From Hydrogenophilales bacterium 16-64-46 (GTDB taxonomy: Bacteria > Pseudomonadota > Gammaproteobacteria > Burkholderiales > Thiobacillaceae): a DNA stretch of 64,000 bases. The notes under the pieces are model-generated. The model was given only the letters and a program-made list of their open reading frames with translations, had not been told where the DNA came from and did no database searches. Shown here piece after piece: positions 24,538-35,668 of the stretch. The DNA lies in contig NCGY01000008.1 of NCBI GenBank assembly GCA_002281775.1, forward strand, positions 63,425-127,424, read 5' to 3'. The position numbers and the translations under genes were made by a program. Numbering within the stretch: position 1 is the stretch's first letter; each line of letters starts with the position of its first letter.

Positions 24538-25014
24538 ATGAGCATTGAAGGCATCCTCGAACAGGGTTTTGTCACCGCCAAGGCCGATCAGCTCATCAAC
24601 TACATGCGCACCGGCTCGATGTGGCCGATGACCTTTGGTCTGGCGTGCTGCGCAGTGGAGATGATGCAGGCCGGCGCATCGCGTTACGACCTCGACCGTT
24701 TCGGCATCGTGTTTCGCCCCAGTCCGCGCCAGTCCGACGTGATGATCGTCGCGGGCACGCTGTGCAACAAGATGGCGCCGGCCCTGCGCAAGGTCTACGA
24801 CCAGATGGCCGAGCCGCGCTGGGTGATTTCCATGGGTTCATGCGCCAACGGCGGCGGCTATTACCACTATTCCTACTCGGTCGTGCGCGGCTGCGACCGC
24901 ATCGTGCCGGTCGACATCTATGTGCCCGGCTGCCCGCCGACGGCGGAGGCGCTCTTGTTCGGCATCATCCAGCTGCAGAACAAGATCAAGCGCACCAACA
25001 CCATTGCCCGCTGA
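24538..25014 (+). CDS. nuoB: NADH-quinone oxidoreductase subunit B
   Basis: 158 residues. Its cysteines in [19 protein letters not shown] and [10 protein letters not shown] bind cluster N2, the terminal [4Fe-4S] donor to quinone. It joins the peripheral arm to the membrane arm with NuoD. It follows nuoA by 15 bases. Confidence 0.98.
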   Translation: MSIEGILEQGFVTAKADQLINYMRTGSMWPMTFGLACCAVEMMQAGASRYDLDRFGIVFRPSPRQSDVMIVAGTLCNKMAPALRKVYDQMAEPRWVISMGSCANGGGYYHYSYSVVRGCDRIVPVDIYVPGCPPTAEALLFGIIQLQNKIKRTNTIAR

Positions 25015-25015
25015 G

Positions 25016-25621
25016 ATGACGAGTCCCCGTACGCCAGAAGAACTGGCCGTGATCCTGCAAGCTGCGCTCGGCGAGCGGGCAGGCCCTGCCTCGGTGCGGC
25101 TGGGCGAGGTCGCGCTTGAAGTGAAATCGGACCGTTATGCAGACACCATGCGCCTGCTGCGTGACCACCCGGATTGCCGGTTCGAGCAGCTCATCGATCT
25201 GTGCGGCGTGGATTACTCGGCGTTCGGCAATGGCATCTGGGAAGGCCGGCGGTATGCCGTGGTCGTGCACCTGCTGTCGCTCTCGCACAACCAGCGTCTG
25301 CGGGTACGCGTGTATTGTCCCGACGACGACCTGCCGGTTGTCGCGTCGATGGTCGATGTCTGGCCCGCCGCCAACTGGTTCGAGCGCGAGGCTTTCGATC
25401 TCTTTGGCATCGTCTTCGAAGGCCATCCCGACCTGCGTCGCATCCTTACCGACTACGGCTTCATCGGCCACCCATTCCGCAAGGACTTCCCGCTCTCGGG
25501 CAATGTTGAAATGCGTTACGACCCGACCCAGCAGCGGGTGATCTATCAGCCGGTGTCGATCGAACCGCGCGAAGTCACGCCCCGCATCGTGCGCGATGAC
25601 AGCTACGGTGGCGACCGCTGA
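25016..25621 (+). CDS. nuoC: NADH-quinone oxidoreductase subunit C
   Basis: 201 residues, the 30-kDa subunit. The signature [20 protein letters not shown] and [19 protein letters not shown] are visible. The ATG at 25016 directly follows the nuoB stop; longer upstream readings would lie inside nuoB. Peripheral-arm subunit with no cofactor. Confidence 0.97.
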   Translation: MTSPRTPEELAVILQAALGERAGPASVRLGEVALEVKSDRYADTMRLLRDHPDCRFEQLIDLCGVDYSAFGNGIWEGRRYAVVVHLLSLSHNQRLRVRVYCPDDDLPVVASMVDVWPAANWFEREAFDLFGIVFEGHPDLRRILTDYGFIGHPFRKDFPLSGNVEMRYDPTQQRVIYQPVSIEPREVTPRIVRDDSYGGDR

Positions 25622-25622
25622 T

Positions 25623-26876
25623 ATGGCCGAAATCCGGAATTACACGATGAACTTCGGCCCGCAGCACCCGGCCGCGCACGGCGTGCTGCGGCTGGTGCTG
25701 GAGTTGGACGGCGAGGTGATCCAGCGCGCTGACCCCCACATCGGCTTATTGCATCGCGCGACGGAAAAGCTGGCCGAGCACAAGACCTTCATCCAGTCCG
25801 TGCCCTACATGGACCGCCTCGACTACGTGTCGATGATGGTCAACGAGCACGCCTACGTGATGGCGATTGAAAAGTTGCTCGGCATCGAGGTGCCGATCCG
25901 CGCGCAGTACATCCGCGTACTGTTCGACGAAATCACCCGTGTGCTGAACCACCTCTTGTGGCTGGGCGCCCATGCGCTCGACGTCGGCGCGATGACGGTC
26001 TTCCTCTACGCCTTCCGCGAGCGCGAAGACCTGATGGACTGCTACGAAGCCGTCTCGGGCGCGCGCATGCACGCGGCCTACTACCGCCCCGGCGGCGTCT
26101 ACCGCGACCTGCCGGACACGATGCCGCAGTATTCCGCGCAGCACACGCGTAACGAAAAAACGCTGAAGTCGATGAACGAAAATCGGCAAGGCTCGTTGCT
26201 CGATTTCATCGAGGACTTCACCAACCGTTTCCCGGCGTATGTGGACGAATACGAAACGCTCCTGACCGACAACCGCATCTGGAAACAGCGCACCGTCGGC
26301 ATCGGCGTCGTCTCGCCGGAACGAGCGAAGGCGCTGGGTTTCACCGGCCCGATGCTGCGTGGCTCCGGCGTCGAGTGGGACCTGCGCAAGAAGCAGCCCT
26401 ACGAAGTCTACGACCGCATGGATTTCGACATTCCGGTCGGCACCAACGGCGACTGCTACGACCGTTATCTGGTGCGGATCGAGGAATTCCGCCAGTCGAA
26501 CCGCATCATCAGGCAGTGCGTCGATTGGTTGCGCAAGAACCCCGGCCCGGTGATCGTCGACAACCACAAGGTCGCGCCGCCCGACCGGCTGTCGATGAAG
26601 ACCAATATGGAAGAGCTGATCCACCACTTCAAGCTCTTCACCGAGGGCATGCACGTGCCGGCGGGCGAGGCCTACGCAGCAGTCGAGCATCCCAAGGGCG
26701 AGTTCGGCATCTATCTGGTGTCGGATGGCGCGAACAAACCCTATCGCCTGAAAATCCGTGCGCCGGGCTACGCGCATCTGGCGGCGTTGGACGAAATGGC
26801 GCGCGGCCACATGATCGCGGATGTGGTCGCGATCATCGGCACGCAGGACATTGTTTTCGGGGAGATTGACCGCTGA
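25623..26876 (+). CDS. nuoD: NADH-quinone oxidoreductase subunit D
   Basis: 417 residues, the 49-kDa subunit. The N-terminal [15 protein letters not shown] carries the conserved quinone-site histidine, and the C-terminal [11 protein letters not shown], then [20 protein letters not shown] complete the family hallmark. It forms the quinone pocket with NuoB. The ATG overlaps the region of the nuoC stop; the stop overlaps the nuoE start. Confidence 0.98.
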   Translation: MAEIRNYTMNFGPQHPAAHGVLRLVLELDGEVIQRADPHIGLLHRATEKLAEHKTFIQSVPYMDRLDYVSMMVNEHAYVMAIEKLLGIEVPIRAQYIRVLFDEITRVLNHLLWLGAHALDVGAMTVFLYAFREREDLMDCYEAVSGARMHAAYYRPGGVYRDLPDTMPQYSAQHTRNEKTLKSMNENRQGSLLDFIEDFTNRFPAYVDEYETLLTDNRIWKQRTVGIGVVSPERAKALGFTGPMLRGSGVEWDLRKKQPYEVYDRMDFDIPVGTNGDCYDRYLVRIEEFRQSNRIIRQCVDWLRKNPGPVIVDNHKVAPPDRLSMKTNMEELIHHFKLFTEGMHVPAGEAYAAVEHPKGEFGIYLVSDGANKPYRLKIRAPGYAHLAALDEMARGHMIADVVAIIGTQDIVFGEIDR

Positions 26877-27349
26877 TGTTGTCGCAGGAATCCCTGAACC
26901 AGATTGCGCTGGAAGTCGCCAAATACCCTGCCGAACAGAAGCAGTCGGCGGTGATGGCTGCGCTGCGCATCGCGCAAAGTGAGAAGGGCTGGCTGAGCCG
27001 TGAGCTCGTCGAATATGTGGCGGGTGTGCTCGACATGCCGGCGATTGCCGCCTATGAAGTGGCGACGTTCTACAACATGTACGACACCGGGTCGGTGGGA
27101 CGGCACAAGATCACGGTCTGTACCAATCTGCCGTGTGCGCTGATGGGGGCGAACGAAATCGCCGAACACCTGAAAACCCGCCTGGGTATCGGCTTCGGCG
27201 AAACCACGGAAGACGGCCGCTTCACGCTGAAGGAAGGCGAGTGCATGGGGGCCTGCGGCGATGCGCCGATGTGCCTGCACAACAACCACGTCATGCACGT
27301 GAAGCTGACCCCAGCCACGATCGACGCCCTGCTGGAGTCGCTGGAATGA
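26876..27349 (+). CDS. nuoE: NADH-quinone oxidoreductase subunit E
   Basis: 157 residues, the 24-kDa thioredoxin-like ferredoxin. Four cysteines in CTNLPC and CMGACGD bind [2Fe-2S] cluster N1a. The VATFYNMY motif is present. It pairs with NuoF in the NADH-oxidising module. Both ends overlap neighbouring genes. Confidence 0.97.
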   Translation: MLSQESLNQIALEVAKYPAEQKQSAVMAALRIAQSEKGWLSRELVEYVAGVLDMPAIAAYEVATFYNMYDTGSVGRHKITVCTNLPCALMGANEIAEHLKTRLGIGFGETTEDGRFTLKEGECMGACGDAPMCLHNNHVMHVKLTPATIDALLESLE

Positions 27350-28626
27350 CGCTCGCCCTGCCCTCGGTCAAGGTCTGCTCCTGGACGCAGGATTTCGATG
27401 CGCCCGCCTCGCTGGCTACCTACGTCGCCCATGGCGGCTACCAGGCCCTGCGCCGCGTCATCACGGAAAAAATTCCCGGCGACGACATCATCGCCCAGCT
27501 CAAGCTTTCCGCGCTGCGTGGCCGCGGCGGCGCGGGCTTCCCGACCGGCCTCAAGTGGAGTTTCATGCCGCGTGCCTTCCCCGGCGACAAGTACATCGTC
27601 TGCAACAGCGACGAAGGCGAGCCGGGCACCTTCAAGGATCGCGACATCCTGCGCTACAACCCGCACCAGCTGATCGAAGGCATGGCCATCGCCGGTTATG
27701 TGCTGGGCGCGAAGGTGGGCTACAACTACATCCACGGCGAGATCTTCGAGATCTACCAGATCTTCGAGCGCGCACTGAACGAAGCGCGAGAAGCCGGCTA
27801 TCTCGGTGACAATCTCTTCGGCACGGATTTCAGTTTCCAGCTCCACGCCCACCACGGCTACGGCGCCTACATCTGCGGCGAGGAAACCGCGCTGCTGGAA
27901 TCCATCGAAGGCAAGAAGGGCCAGCCGCGCTTCAAACCGCCGTTTCCCGCCAGCTTCGGGCTTTACGGCAAGCCGACCACGATCAACAACACCGAGACGC
28001 TGGCGAGCGTGCCGTGGATCGTCCAGCACGGCGGCCAGGCTTTTCTCGAATTGGGCAAGCCAAACAACGGCGGCCCCAAACTGTTTTCGGTGTCCGGCCA
28101 CGTCAACAAGCCGGGCAACTACGAAGTGCGCCTGGGCACACCGTTTTCCGAACTACTGGAAATGGCGGGTGGGGTGCGCAACGGCCACAGGCTGAAGGCC
28201 GTCATCCCCGGCGGCTCGTCCGCACCGGTGCTGCCGGCCGGCATCATGATGGACTGCACGATGGACTTCGATTCCATCGCCAAGGCGGGTTCGATGCTGG
28301 GCTCGGGCGCGGTCATCGTGATGGACGAAACAGTCTGCATGGTGCGCGCGCTGGAGCGCCTGGCGTATTTCTACTTCGAGGAATCCTGCGGCCAGTGCAC
28401 GCCTTGCCGCGAGGGTACCGGCTGGATGTATCGTGTCATCCAGCGTATCGAACACGGGCAGGGCAGGCCGGAAGATCTCGATCTGCTGAACAGTGTGGCG
28501 GGCAAGATCGGCGGCCATACCATCTGCGCGCTGGGCGACGCCGCGGCGATGCCGGTGCAGAGCTTCCTCAAACATTTCGGCGATGAGTTCGCGTACCACG
28601 TCGAACACAAGCGCTGCATGGTGTGA
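27346..28626 (+). CDS. nuoF: NADH-quinone oxidoreductase subunit F
   Basis: 426 residues, the 51-kDa subunit. The NADH/FMN site is [13 protein letters not shown] and [14 protein letters not shown], and the [4Fe-4S] cluster N3 site is [12 protein letters not shown] plus a later cysteine (HTICALGD). It accepts hydride from NADH. The ATG at 27346 overlaps the nuoE stop (ATGA). Confidence 0.98.
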   Translation: MTLALPSVKVCSWTQDFDAPASLATYVAHGGYQALRRVITEKIPGDDIIAQLKLSALRGRGGAGFPTGLKWSFMPRAFPGDKYIVCNSDEGEPGTFKDRDILRYNPHQLIEGMAIAGYVLGAKVGYNYIHGEIFEIYQIFERALNEAREAGYLGDNLFGTDFSFQLHAHHGYGAYICGEETALLESIEGKKGQPRFKPPFPASFGLYGKPTTINNTETLASVPWIVQHGGQAFLELGKPNNGGPKLFSVSGHVNKPGNYEVRLGTPFSELLEMAGGVRNGHRLKAVIPGGSSAPVLPAGIMMDCTMDFDSIAKAGSMLGSGAVIVMDETVCMVRALERLAYFYFEESCGQCTPCREGTGWMYRVIQRIEHGQGRPEDLDLLNSVAGKIGGHTICALGDAAAMPVQSFLKHFGDEFAYHVEHKRCMV

Positions 28627-28630
28627 ACCG

Positions 28631-31000
28631 ATGGCGACCCTGAATATCGAAATTGACGGCAAACCGCTTCAGGTCGAAAGCGGCGACACCATCATGGATG
28701 CGGCCAACCAGGCCGGCATTCCGATTCCGCATTTCTGCTATCACAAGAAACTGTCGATCGCCGCCAACTGCCGCATGTGTCTGGTGCAGGTGGAAAAAGC
28801 CCCCAAGCCCCTGCCGGCCTGCGCCACGCCGGTGACCGACGGCATGAAGGTGTACACGCGCTCGGATTACGCCATCCAGGCGCAGAAGAGCGTGATGGAA
28901 TTCCTGCTCATCAACCACCCGCTCGACTGTCCGATCTGCGACCAGGGTGGCGAATGCACCCTGCAGGATCTGGCGGTGGGTTACGGCGGATCGTCGTCGC
29001 GCTATCAGGAAATCAAGCGTGTGGTGCGCGAGAAGAACCTCGGCCCCCTGATCGCCACCGACATGACGCGCTGCATCCATTGCAGCCGTTGCGTGCGTTT
29101 CGGCCAGGAAATCGCCGGCGTGATGGAGCTCGGCATGGCCGGACGCGGCGAGCACACCGAGGTGATGCCTTTCCTGGAAACCCAGGTGGCATCGGAGCTT
29201 TCCGGCAACGTCATCGACCTGTGCCCGGTCGGCGCGCTCACCAGCAAGCCTTTCCGCTACAGCGCCCGCACCTGGGAACTGTCGCGCCGTCCCTCGATCA
29301 GCCCGCACGACAGCCTGGGCTCCAACATCGAGGTGCACGTCAAGGACAACAAGGTGATGCGCGTGCTGCCACGTGAAAATGAGGACGTCAACGAATGCTG
29401 GCTGTCCGATCGCGACCGCTTCTCCTACGAAGGGCTGAACACCGCCGAGCGCCTCACCTGGCCCATGATCAAGCAGAACGGCCAGTGGATCGAGACCGAC
29501 TGGCAGAGTGCGCTGCAATTCGTCGCCGACCGGCTGAAGACCTTTGCCCCGGAAGACATCGGCGCACTGTCGACGCCGTATCGCACGGCTGAAGAGCTGT
29601 TCCTGCTGCAGAAGCTGATGCGCGGGATGGGCAGCGGCAACGTCGACCATCGCCTGCGGCATTCCGATTTCTCTCTCGACGCGCTGGCCACCGGGAGTTT
29701 CTGGCTGGGCATGCCGGTCACCTACATGTCGCGCCTGAACCGGATGCTGGTGGTGGGTTCCAACCTGCGCAAGGACCATCCGCTGATGGCGCATCGCATC
29801 CGCGAATCGGTGCGCTGGTATGGCGAGCTCAACCTCATCAACGCCCACGAGGACGAATTCCTCGGCAAGGTCAACGCCAAGCGTATCGTGCCGCCGTCGC
29901 AACTGGCGGCCGCGCTGGCGGGGGTGTGCATCGCGCTGGCCGAACTGAAGAAGCAGCCGGTGCCGCCGGTTGCTGCCGCCTACCGCGCACACGGCGGTCT
30001 CGTCGACGACATCGCACGCAGGATGGCAGCCAGCCTTGCCGGCGGGGAGACGCGCGCCGTCTTCCTCGGTAACATGGCGCAGCACCATCCCACCTCCGCG
30101 CAGATCCATGCCCTGGCGCAGGAAGTCGCGCAGCTGGCCGGGGCAAGCTTCGGCGTGCTGGGCGAGGCGGCCAACAGCGTCGGGGCCATGGCCGTCGGTG
30201 CGGTGCCGCATCACGGCCCGCTGCGCAGCGCTGCCATCCAGGGCAGGAACGCCGCCGAGATGCTGGCAGGCTCGCTCAAGGCCTACCTGTTGCTGGCGGT
30301 GGAAGCCGAACTCGATACCCATGATCCGGTCACTGCGCTGAAGAGCATCGAAGGCGCGGAATTCGTCGTCGTCATGTCACCGTACAAGGGCAAGTCGCTC
30401 GACTACGCCGACGTATTGCTGCCGATTGCGCCTTGGACCGAAACCTCGGGCACCTTCATCAACACCGAAGGCCGGGTGCAGGGCTTCAGCGCGGTGGTCA
30501 GGCCGCTGGGCGAAACCCGCCCGGCGTGGAAAGTGCTGCGCGTGCTGGGCAATCTGCTGGGCCTGGCCGGCTTTGACCACAACGATTCGAAGGACGTGTT
30601 GCGCGATGCCCTCGGCGACACCCCGACCGGCAACGTGCAGGCTTACCTCTGCAACGAGATCAGCGGCGTCGCAGCGGCACCCGCTGCGCCCGGCCCCGGT
30701 CTGGAGCGGGTGGCGGAAGTGCCCATCTACCAGACCGATGCGGTGGTACGGCGCTCGCCCTCACTCCAGCGCACACTCGATGCGGCGTTGCCGGTGGCGC
30801 GCATGCACAGCCAGCTGATCGCCCGACTCGGCCTCACCGAAAACGGCCGCGTGTCGGTACGCCAGACCGGCTCGGCGCTCACCCTCAAGGTCGAGCGCGA
30901 TGATCATCTGCCCGACAACTGCATCCGCGTGCCCTGCGGCCACCCGCTGACGGCGCATCTGGGCCCGATGTTTGGCCCGATCACGGCGGAGCCCGTCTGA
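28631..31000 (+). CDS. nuoG: NADH-quinone oxidoreductase subunit G
   Basis: 789 residues, the 75-kDa subunit. The N-terminal [2Fe-2S] site ([15 protein letters not shown]) is followed by [15 protein letters not shown] and [10 protein letters not shown] for the N4/N5 clusters, then a molybdopterin-oxidoreductase-like domain without molybdenum function. It carries electrons through the peripheral arm. ATG at 28631, 4 bases after the nuoF stop. Confidence 0.97.
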   Translation: MATLNIEIDGKPLQVESGDTIMDAANQAGIPIPHFCYHKKLSIAANCRMCLVQVEKAPKPLPACATPVTDGMKVYTRSDYAIQAQKSVMEFLLINHPLDCPICDQGGECTLQDLAVGYGGSSSRYQEIKRVVREKNLGPLIATDMTRCIHCSRCVRFGQEIAGVMELGMAGRGEHTEVMPFLETQVASELSGNVIDLCPVGALTSKPFRYSARTWELSRRPSISPHDSLGSNIEVHVKDNKVMRVLPRENEDVNECWLSDRDRFSYEGLNTAERLTWPMIKQNGQWIETDWQSALQFVADRLKTFAPEDIGALSTPYRTAEELFLLQKLMRGMGSGNVDHRLRHSDFSLDALATGSFWLGMPVTYMSRLNRMLVVGSNLRKDHPLMAHRIRESVRWYGELNLINAHEDEFLGKVNAKRIVPPSQLAAALAGVCIALAELKKQPVPPVAAAYRAHGGLVDDIARRMAASLAGGETRAVFLGNMAQHHPTSAQIHALAQEVAQLAGASFGVLGEAANSVGAMAVGAVPHHGPLRSAAIQGRNAAEMLAGSLKAYLLLAVEAELDTHDPVTALKSIEGAEFVVVMSPYKGKSLDYADVLLPIAPWTETSGTFINTEGRVQGFSAVVRPLGETRPAWKVLRVLGNLLGLAGFDHNDSKDVLRDALGDTPTGNVQAYLCNEISGVAAAPAAPGPGLERVAEVPIYQTDAVVRRSPSLQRTLDAALPVARMHSQLIARLGLTENGRVSVRQTGSALTLKVERDDHLPDNCIRVPCGHPLTAHLGPMFGPITAEPV

Positions 31001-32061
31001 TGGAGGCCGGATTGATGCACAGCGCGGGCGTCGACTGGACGGCGATCCAGACCGTCGTCTGGACGCTGCTCAAGATCATGGCGCTGGTGGTGCCGCTGAT
31101 GCTGGGCGTGGCCTATCTCACCTACGCCGAACGCAAGGTCATCGGCTGGATGCAGGTACGCATCGGCCCTAACCGAGTCGGTTTCCAGGGGTTGCTGCAG
31201 CCGATTGCCGACGCGGTGAAACTCCTGATGAAGGAAATCATCATCCCGTCCGGCGCGAGCAAGGGGCTCTTCATTCTCGGGCCCATCCTCGCCATCGCGC
31301 CTGCACTCGCGGCCTGGGCGGTGATCCCGTTCACCGGCAGCCTGGTGCTGGCCGACATTAACGCCGGTCTCCTGTACGTGATGGCGATCACCTCGATGGG
31401 CGTCTACGGCGTCATCATCGCCGGCTGGGCGTCCAACTCCAAATACGCCTTCCTCGGCGCGATGCGCTCGGCGGCGCAGATCGTGTCCTATGAAATCGCC
31501 ATGGGCTTCGCCCTGGTCGGCGTGCTGATGGCCGCGCAGTCGCTGAACCTCACCGACATCGTGCAGGGGCAGTCGGGCGGCCTCCACCAGTGGTATCTGT
31601 GGCCGCTGTTTCCGCTCTTCATCGTGTATCTGATTTCTGGCGTGGCGGAAACCAACCGTGCGCCTTTCGATGTGGCCGAAGGCGAATCCGAGATCGTTGC
31701 CGGCTTTCACGTGGAATATTCCGGCATGGCGTTCGCCGTGTTCTTCCTCGCCGAATACGCCAACATGATCCTGATCGCGGCCTTGACCACGCTCATGTTC
31801 CTGGGCGGCTGGCTGGCCCCGCTGCCTTTCCTCAACGACATTCCCGGCTTGGGCTGGCTGCTGGGCGACGGCATCCTGTGGTGGCTGCTGAAAACCGCGT
31901 TCGTGCTGTTCCTCTTCCTGTGGTTCCGTGCCACTTTCCCGCGCTATCGCTACGACCAGATCATGCGTCTGGGCTGGAAGGTGTTCATTCCCATCACCAT
32001 CGTCTGGATCGTCGTCGTCGGCGGCATGATGCAGACGCCGTATGGTCATCTCTTCCACTGA
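31000..32061 (+). CDS. nuoH: NADH-quinone oxidoreductase subunit H
   Basis: 353 residues, about eight membrane helices. Conserved loops [20 protein letters not shown] and [20 protein letters not shown] form the quinone-entry site. The ATG at 31000 overlaps the nuoG stop; an internal ATG at 31015 is an alternative start. Confidence 0.97.
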   Translation: MEAGLMHSAGVDWTAIQTVVWTLLKIMALVVPLMLGVAYLTYAERKVIGWMQVRIGPNRVGFQGLLQPIADAVKLLMKEIIIPSGASKGLFILGPILAIAPALAAWAVIPFTGSLVLADINAGLLYVMAITSMGVYGVIIAGWASNSKYAFLGAMRSAAQIVSYEIAMGFALVGVLMAAQSLNLTDIVQGQSGGLHQWYLWPLFPLFIVYLISGVAETNRAPFDVAEGESEIVAGFHVEYSGMAFAVFFLAEYANMILIAALTTLMFLGGWLAPLPFLNDIPGLGWLLGDGILWWLLKTAFVLFLFLWFRATFPRYRYDQIMRLGWKVFIPITIVWIVVVGGMMQTPYGHLFH

Positions 32062-32068
32062 GCGCGCC

Positions 32069-32557
32069 ATGAAAAGACTGACCCAGTTCTTCGGCAGCCT
32101 GCTACTGGTCGAGTTGATCAAGGGGATGATGCTCACCGGCCGGCATCTCTTCGCGCGCAAAATCACCGTCCAGTTCCCCGAAGAGAAGACCCCGCAATCG
32201 CCCCGCTTCCGCGGCCTGCACGCGCTGCGCCGTTACCCCAACGGCGAGGAACGTTGCATTGCCTGCAAGCTGTGCGAGGCGGTGTGCCCGGCGCTCGCGA
32301 TCACCATCGAATCGGAAAAGCGCGACGACGGCACCCGACGCACCACGCGCTACGATATCGACCTGACCAAGTGCATCTTCTGCGGCTTCTGTGAGGAGTC
32401 CTGCCCGGTCGATTCCATTGTCGAAACGCGCATCCTCGAATACCACGGCGAAAAACGCGGCGACCTCTACTACACCAAGCCCATGCTGCTCGCCATCGGC
32501 GACCAGTACGAGGAACAGATCGCGAAGGATCGCGCGGACGACGCGAAGTATCGGTAG
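32069..32557 (+). CDS. nuoI: NADH-quinone oxidoreductase subunit I
   Basis: 162 residues. Two [4Fe-4S] ferredoxin motifs, [12 protein letters not shown] and [12 protein letters not shown], bind clusters N6a and N6b. Electron relay from NuoG to NuoB. It is the last gene before a 176-base repeat-bearing gap, the largest gap in the operon. Confidence 0.98.
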   Translation: MKRLTQFFGSLLLVELIKGMMLTGRHLFARKITVQFPEEKTPQSPRFRGLHALRRYPNGEERCIACKLCEAVCPALAITIESEKRDDGTRRTTRYDIDLTKCIFCGFCEESCPVDSIVETRILEYHGEKRGDLYYTKPMLLAIGDQYEEQIAKDRADDAKYR

Positions 32558-32561
32558 AGCC

Positions 32562-32730
32562 CGGGATCTAGGGGCCAGGATTCAAAGACTAGGGGTGGCG
32601 CATTGCGACGCCGCCTGATTGAACAACACGACGTACGAACTAAAAGGGAGGCAGGCAAACGGAAATCTGGTATCGGGCACGAGCGGTGGTTGACCATCCC
32701 TAGCCCCTGAATCCTAACTCCTAGCCCCTG
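32562..32730 (+). repeat. paired-arm intergenic repeat, copy 1 (nuoI-nuoJ)
   Basis: Left arm 32562-32596 (contains CTAGGGGCCAGGATTCA) and right arm 32697-32730 (contains CCTAGCCCCTGAATCC) are imperfect inverted repeats, separated by about 100 bases with no ORF. The right arm ends three bases before the nuoJ ATG. The same arm sequences recur at 47071-47211 and 47952-48050. Confidence 0.8.
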
Positions 32731-32733
32731 ACA

Positions 32734-33360
32734 ATGACCTACACGACCGCGATCTTCTACTTCTTTGCCGCCATCCTGGTATTTGCCGGGCTGCGCGTGA
32801 TCACCGCGCGCAATCCGGTCCACGCCGCGCTGTATCTGGTGCTGGCCTTCTTTACCGCAGCCGGCCTGTGGATGCTGCTGGAGGCCGAGTTCCTCGCCAT
32901 TGTCCTGGTGCTGGTCTATGTGGGGGCGGTGATGGTGCTGTTCCTGTTCGTGGTGATGATGCTCGACATCAACCTCGACCGCCTGCGCGAAGGCTTCTGG
33001 ACCTATCTGCCGCTGGCGGGGTTCGTCTCGGTGCTGCTGGTGATCGAGATGGCGCTGATCCTCGGCGGGCGGCATTTTGGACTGGACGTGATGGGTGTGC
33101 CGGATCCGCATCCGGCGGACTACAGCAACACCAAGGAATTGGGTCGGCTGCTCTATACCGACTATGTGTATGCCTTTGAACTGGCCGCAGTGATCCTGCT
33201 GGTCGCCATTGTCGCCGCGATTGCGCTGACGCTGCGCCGGCGCAAGGACAGCAAGTACCTCGATCCCGCCGAGCAGGTGAAGGTCAAGCGCAACGATCGC
33301 TTGCGCATCATCAAGATGCCTGCCGTGAAGAAACCGGGTGCCGGGGAGGAGGGCGCATGA
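32734..33360 (+). CDS. nuoJ: NADH-quinone oxidoreductase subunit J
   Basis: 208 residues, five membrane helices, with the conserved [15 protein letters not shown] and [17 protein letters not shown] pi-bulge helix. Membrane-arm subunit. The ATG at 32734 follows the repeat right arm (CCCCTGACA) and no Shine-Dalgarno sequence is visible. A charged C-terminal tail ([13 protein letters not shown]) extends beyond the E. coli length. Confidence 0.95.
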   Translation: MTYTTAIFYFFAAILVFAGLRVITARNPVHAALYLVLAFFTAAGLWMLLEAEFLAIVLVLVYVGAVMVLFLFVVMMLDINLDRLREGFWTYLPLAGFVSVLLVIEMALILGGRHFGLDVMGVPDPHPADYSNTKELGRLLYTDYVYAFELAAVILLVAIVAAIALTLRRRKDSKYLDPAEQVKVKRNDRLRIIKMPAVKKPGAGEEGA

Positions 33361-33662
33361 TTTCCCTGTCGCATTACCTGGTGCTGGGCGGCATCCTGTT
33401 CTCCATCGCCGTGCTCGGCATTTTCCTCAACCGTAAGAACGTGATCGTGCTGCTGATGGCGATCGAACTCATGCTGCTGGCGGTGAACATGAACTTCATC
33501 GCGTTTTCGCACTATCTGGGCGATATCCACGGGCAGATCTTCGTGTTCTTCATCCTCACCGTGGCGGCCGCCGAATCCGCCATCGGCCTCGCGATTCTGG
33601 TGGTGCTGTTCCGCAATCTGCGCACGATCAACGTCGATGATCTCGACCACCTGAAAGGCTGA
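33357..33662 (+). CDS. nuoK: NADH-quinone oxidoreductase subunit K
   Basis: 101 residues, three membrane helices, homologous to MrpC. It has conserved membrane glutamates in [11 protein letters not shown] and [11 protein letters not shown], which take part in proton transfer. Overlaps nuoJ by ATGA and abuts nuoL. Confidence 0.97.
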   Translation: MISLSHYLVLGGILFSIAVLGIFLNRKNVIVLLMAIELMLLAVNMNFIAFSHYLGDIHGQIFVFFILTVAAAESAIGLAILVVLFRNLRTINVDDLDHLKG

Positions 33663-35665
33663 TGCGGATGGACATGCAGACGCTCTATCTCATCATTCCG
33701 CTTGCGCCGCTTGTGGGGGCACTGCTGGCCGGCCTGTTCGGCCGGCTCATCGGTCGAACAGGCGCGCACGTCGTCACCATCGTGGGCGTGGCCGTGTCCT
33801 TCATCGCCTCGGTGCTGGTGTTCCAGGACGTACTCGCGGGGCATACCTACAACGGTTCGGTCTACACCTGGATGGTGCTGGGCGACCTGCGCTTCGAGGT
33901 GGGTTTCCTGATCGACTCGCTGACCACGATGATGATGCTGGTCGTCACCTTCGTCTCGCTCATGGTGCATATCTACACCATTGGCTACATGCGTGACGAT
34001 CCCGGCTACCAGCGCTTCTTCAGCTATATCTCGCTGTTCACCTTCGCGATGCTGATGCTGGTGATGAGCAACAACTTCCTGCAGCTGTTCTTTGGCTGGG
34101 AAGCGGTGGGGCTGGTGTCGTATCTGCTGATTGGCTTCTGGTACGAGAAAGAAACAGCGATCTACGCCAACCTCAAGGCCTTCCTCGTCAACCGCGTGGG
34201 CGATTTCGGTTTCATCCTCGGCATCGGCCTGGTGTTGGCGCATTTTGGCTCGCTCGACTACGCCACGGTGTTCGCCCAGGCCCCCTCGCTTGCCAACAAC
34301 ACCATCACGATCTGGGGCGACAAGGCCTGGAGCCTGATGACGGTGATCGGGATACTTTTATTTATCGGCGCGATGGGCAAATCCGCGCAGTTTCCGCTGC
34401 ACGTCTGGCTGCCCGACTCGATGGAAGGCCCGACGCCGATCTCCGCGCTGATCCACGCGGCGACGATGGTCACCGCCGGCATCTTCATGGTCGCGCGCAT
34501 GTCGCCGCTGTACGAACTGTCCGACGTCGCGCTCTCCTTCATCATGGTGATCGGCGCGATCACCGCGCTGTTCATGGGCTTCCTCGGCATCGTGCAGAAC
34601 GACATCAAGCGCGTGGTGGCGTACTCCACGCTGTCGCAGCTCGGCTACATGACGGTCGCGCTCGGGGCCTCGGCCTACTCGGTCGCGGTGTTCCACCTGA
34701 TGACGCACGCTTTCTTCAAGGCGCTGCTGTTCCTGGCGGCGGGCTCGGTGATCATCGCCATGCACCACAACCAGGACATCCGTTACATGGGCGGCCTGAA
34801 GAAATACATGCCGATCACCTGGATCACCTCGCTGATCGGCTCATTGGCCCTGATCGGCACGCCCTTCCTGTCGGGCTTCTATTCCAAGGAAACGATCATC
34901 GAGGCGGTGAAGCTGTCGCACCTGCCGGTGGCGGCTTGGGCCTACTGGGCGGTGCTGATCGGCGTGTTTGTCACTGCCTTCTATTCCTTCCGCATGTATT
35001 TCCTGGTGTTCCACGGCAAGGAGCGTTTCCACAACGCGCACCACCACGACGACGCCAGCCACGGCCAGGACGACCACGGTCATCACGGCGGCGTGCCGCA
35101 CGAGACGCCGTGGGTGGTGACCGGTCCGCTGCTGCTGCTGGCTCTGCCTTCGCTTGCCATTGGCTACATGACCATCGAGCCCATGCTCTACGGCAATTTC
35201 TTCGGCAACGCCATCACCGTGTCCGACCGCCATCCGGTGATGGTCGAGCTGAACCAGCATTTCAACGGCGCGATGGCCTATGCCCTGCACGCCTTCGTCA
35301 CGGTACCGTTCTGGCTGGCCGTCGCCGGGGTGGGCCTGTCGGCCTATTTCTATCTGGTGCGCCCGGACATTCCGGCCGCCCTCCAGAAGCGCTTTGCTTT
35401 CCTGCACACCCTGCTCGTCAACAAATACTGGTTCGACGAGCTCTACAGCTTCGTGTTCGCCAAAGGCGCGCGGCTGCTCGGTGCCGGCCTCTGGCGCGGC
35501 GGTGACCGGGCGGTCATCGACGGCGCGGTCAACGGCACGGCGCATCTGGTCGAACGTTTCTCCCGGCTGGTGAAATCCTTCCAGTCCGGCTACATCTATC
35601 ACTACGCCTTTGCCATGCTGATTGGGGTGTTTGTCCTCGTCAGCTGGTTCGCCCGGCTGAACTAG
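33662..35665 (+). CDS. nuoL: NADH-quinone oxidoreductase subunit L
   Basis: 667 residues, antiporter-like subunit with a long C-terminal amphipathic region. Markers are LFFGWEAVGLVSYLLIGFWY, PTPISALIHAATMVTAGI and the lysine-containing antiporter helices. A His/Asp-rich cytoplasmic loop lies near residues 455-480 (NAHHHDDASHGQDD). The start could also be the ATG at 33668. Distal proton pump of complex I. Confidence 0.97.
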   Translation: MRMDMQTLYLIIPLAPLVGALLAGLFGRLIGRTGAHVVTIVGVAVSFIASVLVFQDVLAGHTYNGSVYTWMVLGDLRFEVGFLIDSLTTMMMLVVTFVSLMVHIYTIGYMRDDPGYQRFFSYISLFTFAMLMLVMSNNFLQLFFGWEAVGLVSYLLIGFWYEKETAIYANLKAFLVNRVGDFGFILGIGLVLAHFGSLDYATVFAQAPSLANNTITIWGDKAWSLMTVIGILLFIGAMGKSAQFPLHVWLPDSMEGPTPISALIHAATMVTAGIFMVARMSPLYELSDVALSFIMVIGAITALFMGFLGIVQNDIKRVVAYSTLSQLGYMTVALGASAYSVAVFHLMTHAFFKALLFLAAGSVIIAMHHNQDIRYMGGLKKYMPITWITSLIGSLALIGTPFLSGFYSKETIIEAVKLSHLPVAAWAYWAVLIGVFVTAFYSFRMYFLVFHGKERFHNAHHHDDASHGQDDHGHHGGVPHETPWVVTGPLLLLALPSLAIGYMTIEPMLYGNFFGNAITVSDRHPVMVELNQHFNGAMAYALHAFVTVPFWLAVAGVGLSAYFYLVRPDIPAALQKRFAFLHTLLVNKYWFDELYSFVFAKGARLLGAGLWRGGDRAVIDGAVNGTAHLVERFSRLVKSFQSGYIYHYAFAMLIGVFVLVSWFARLN

Positions 35666-35668
35666 CCC

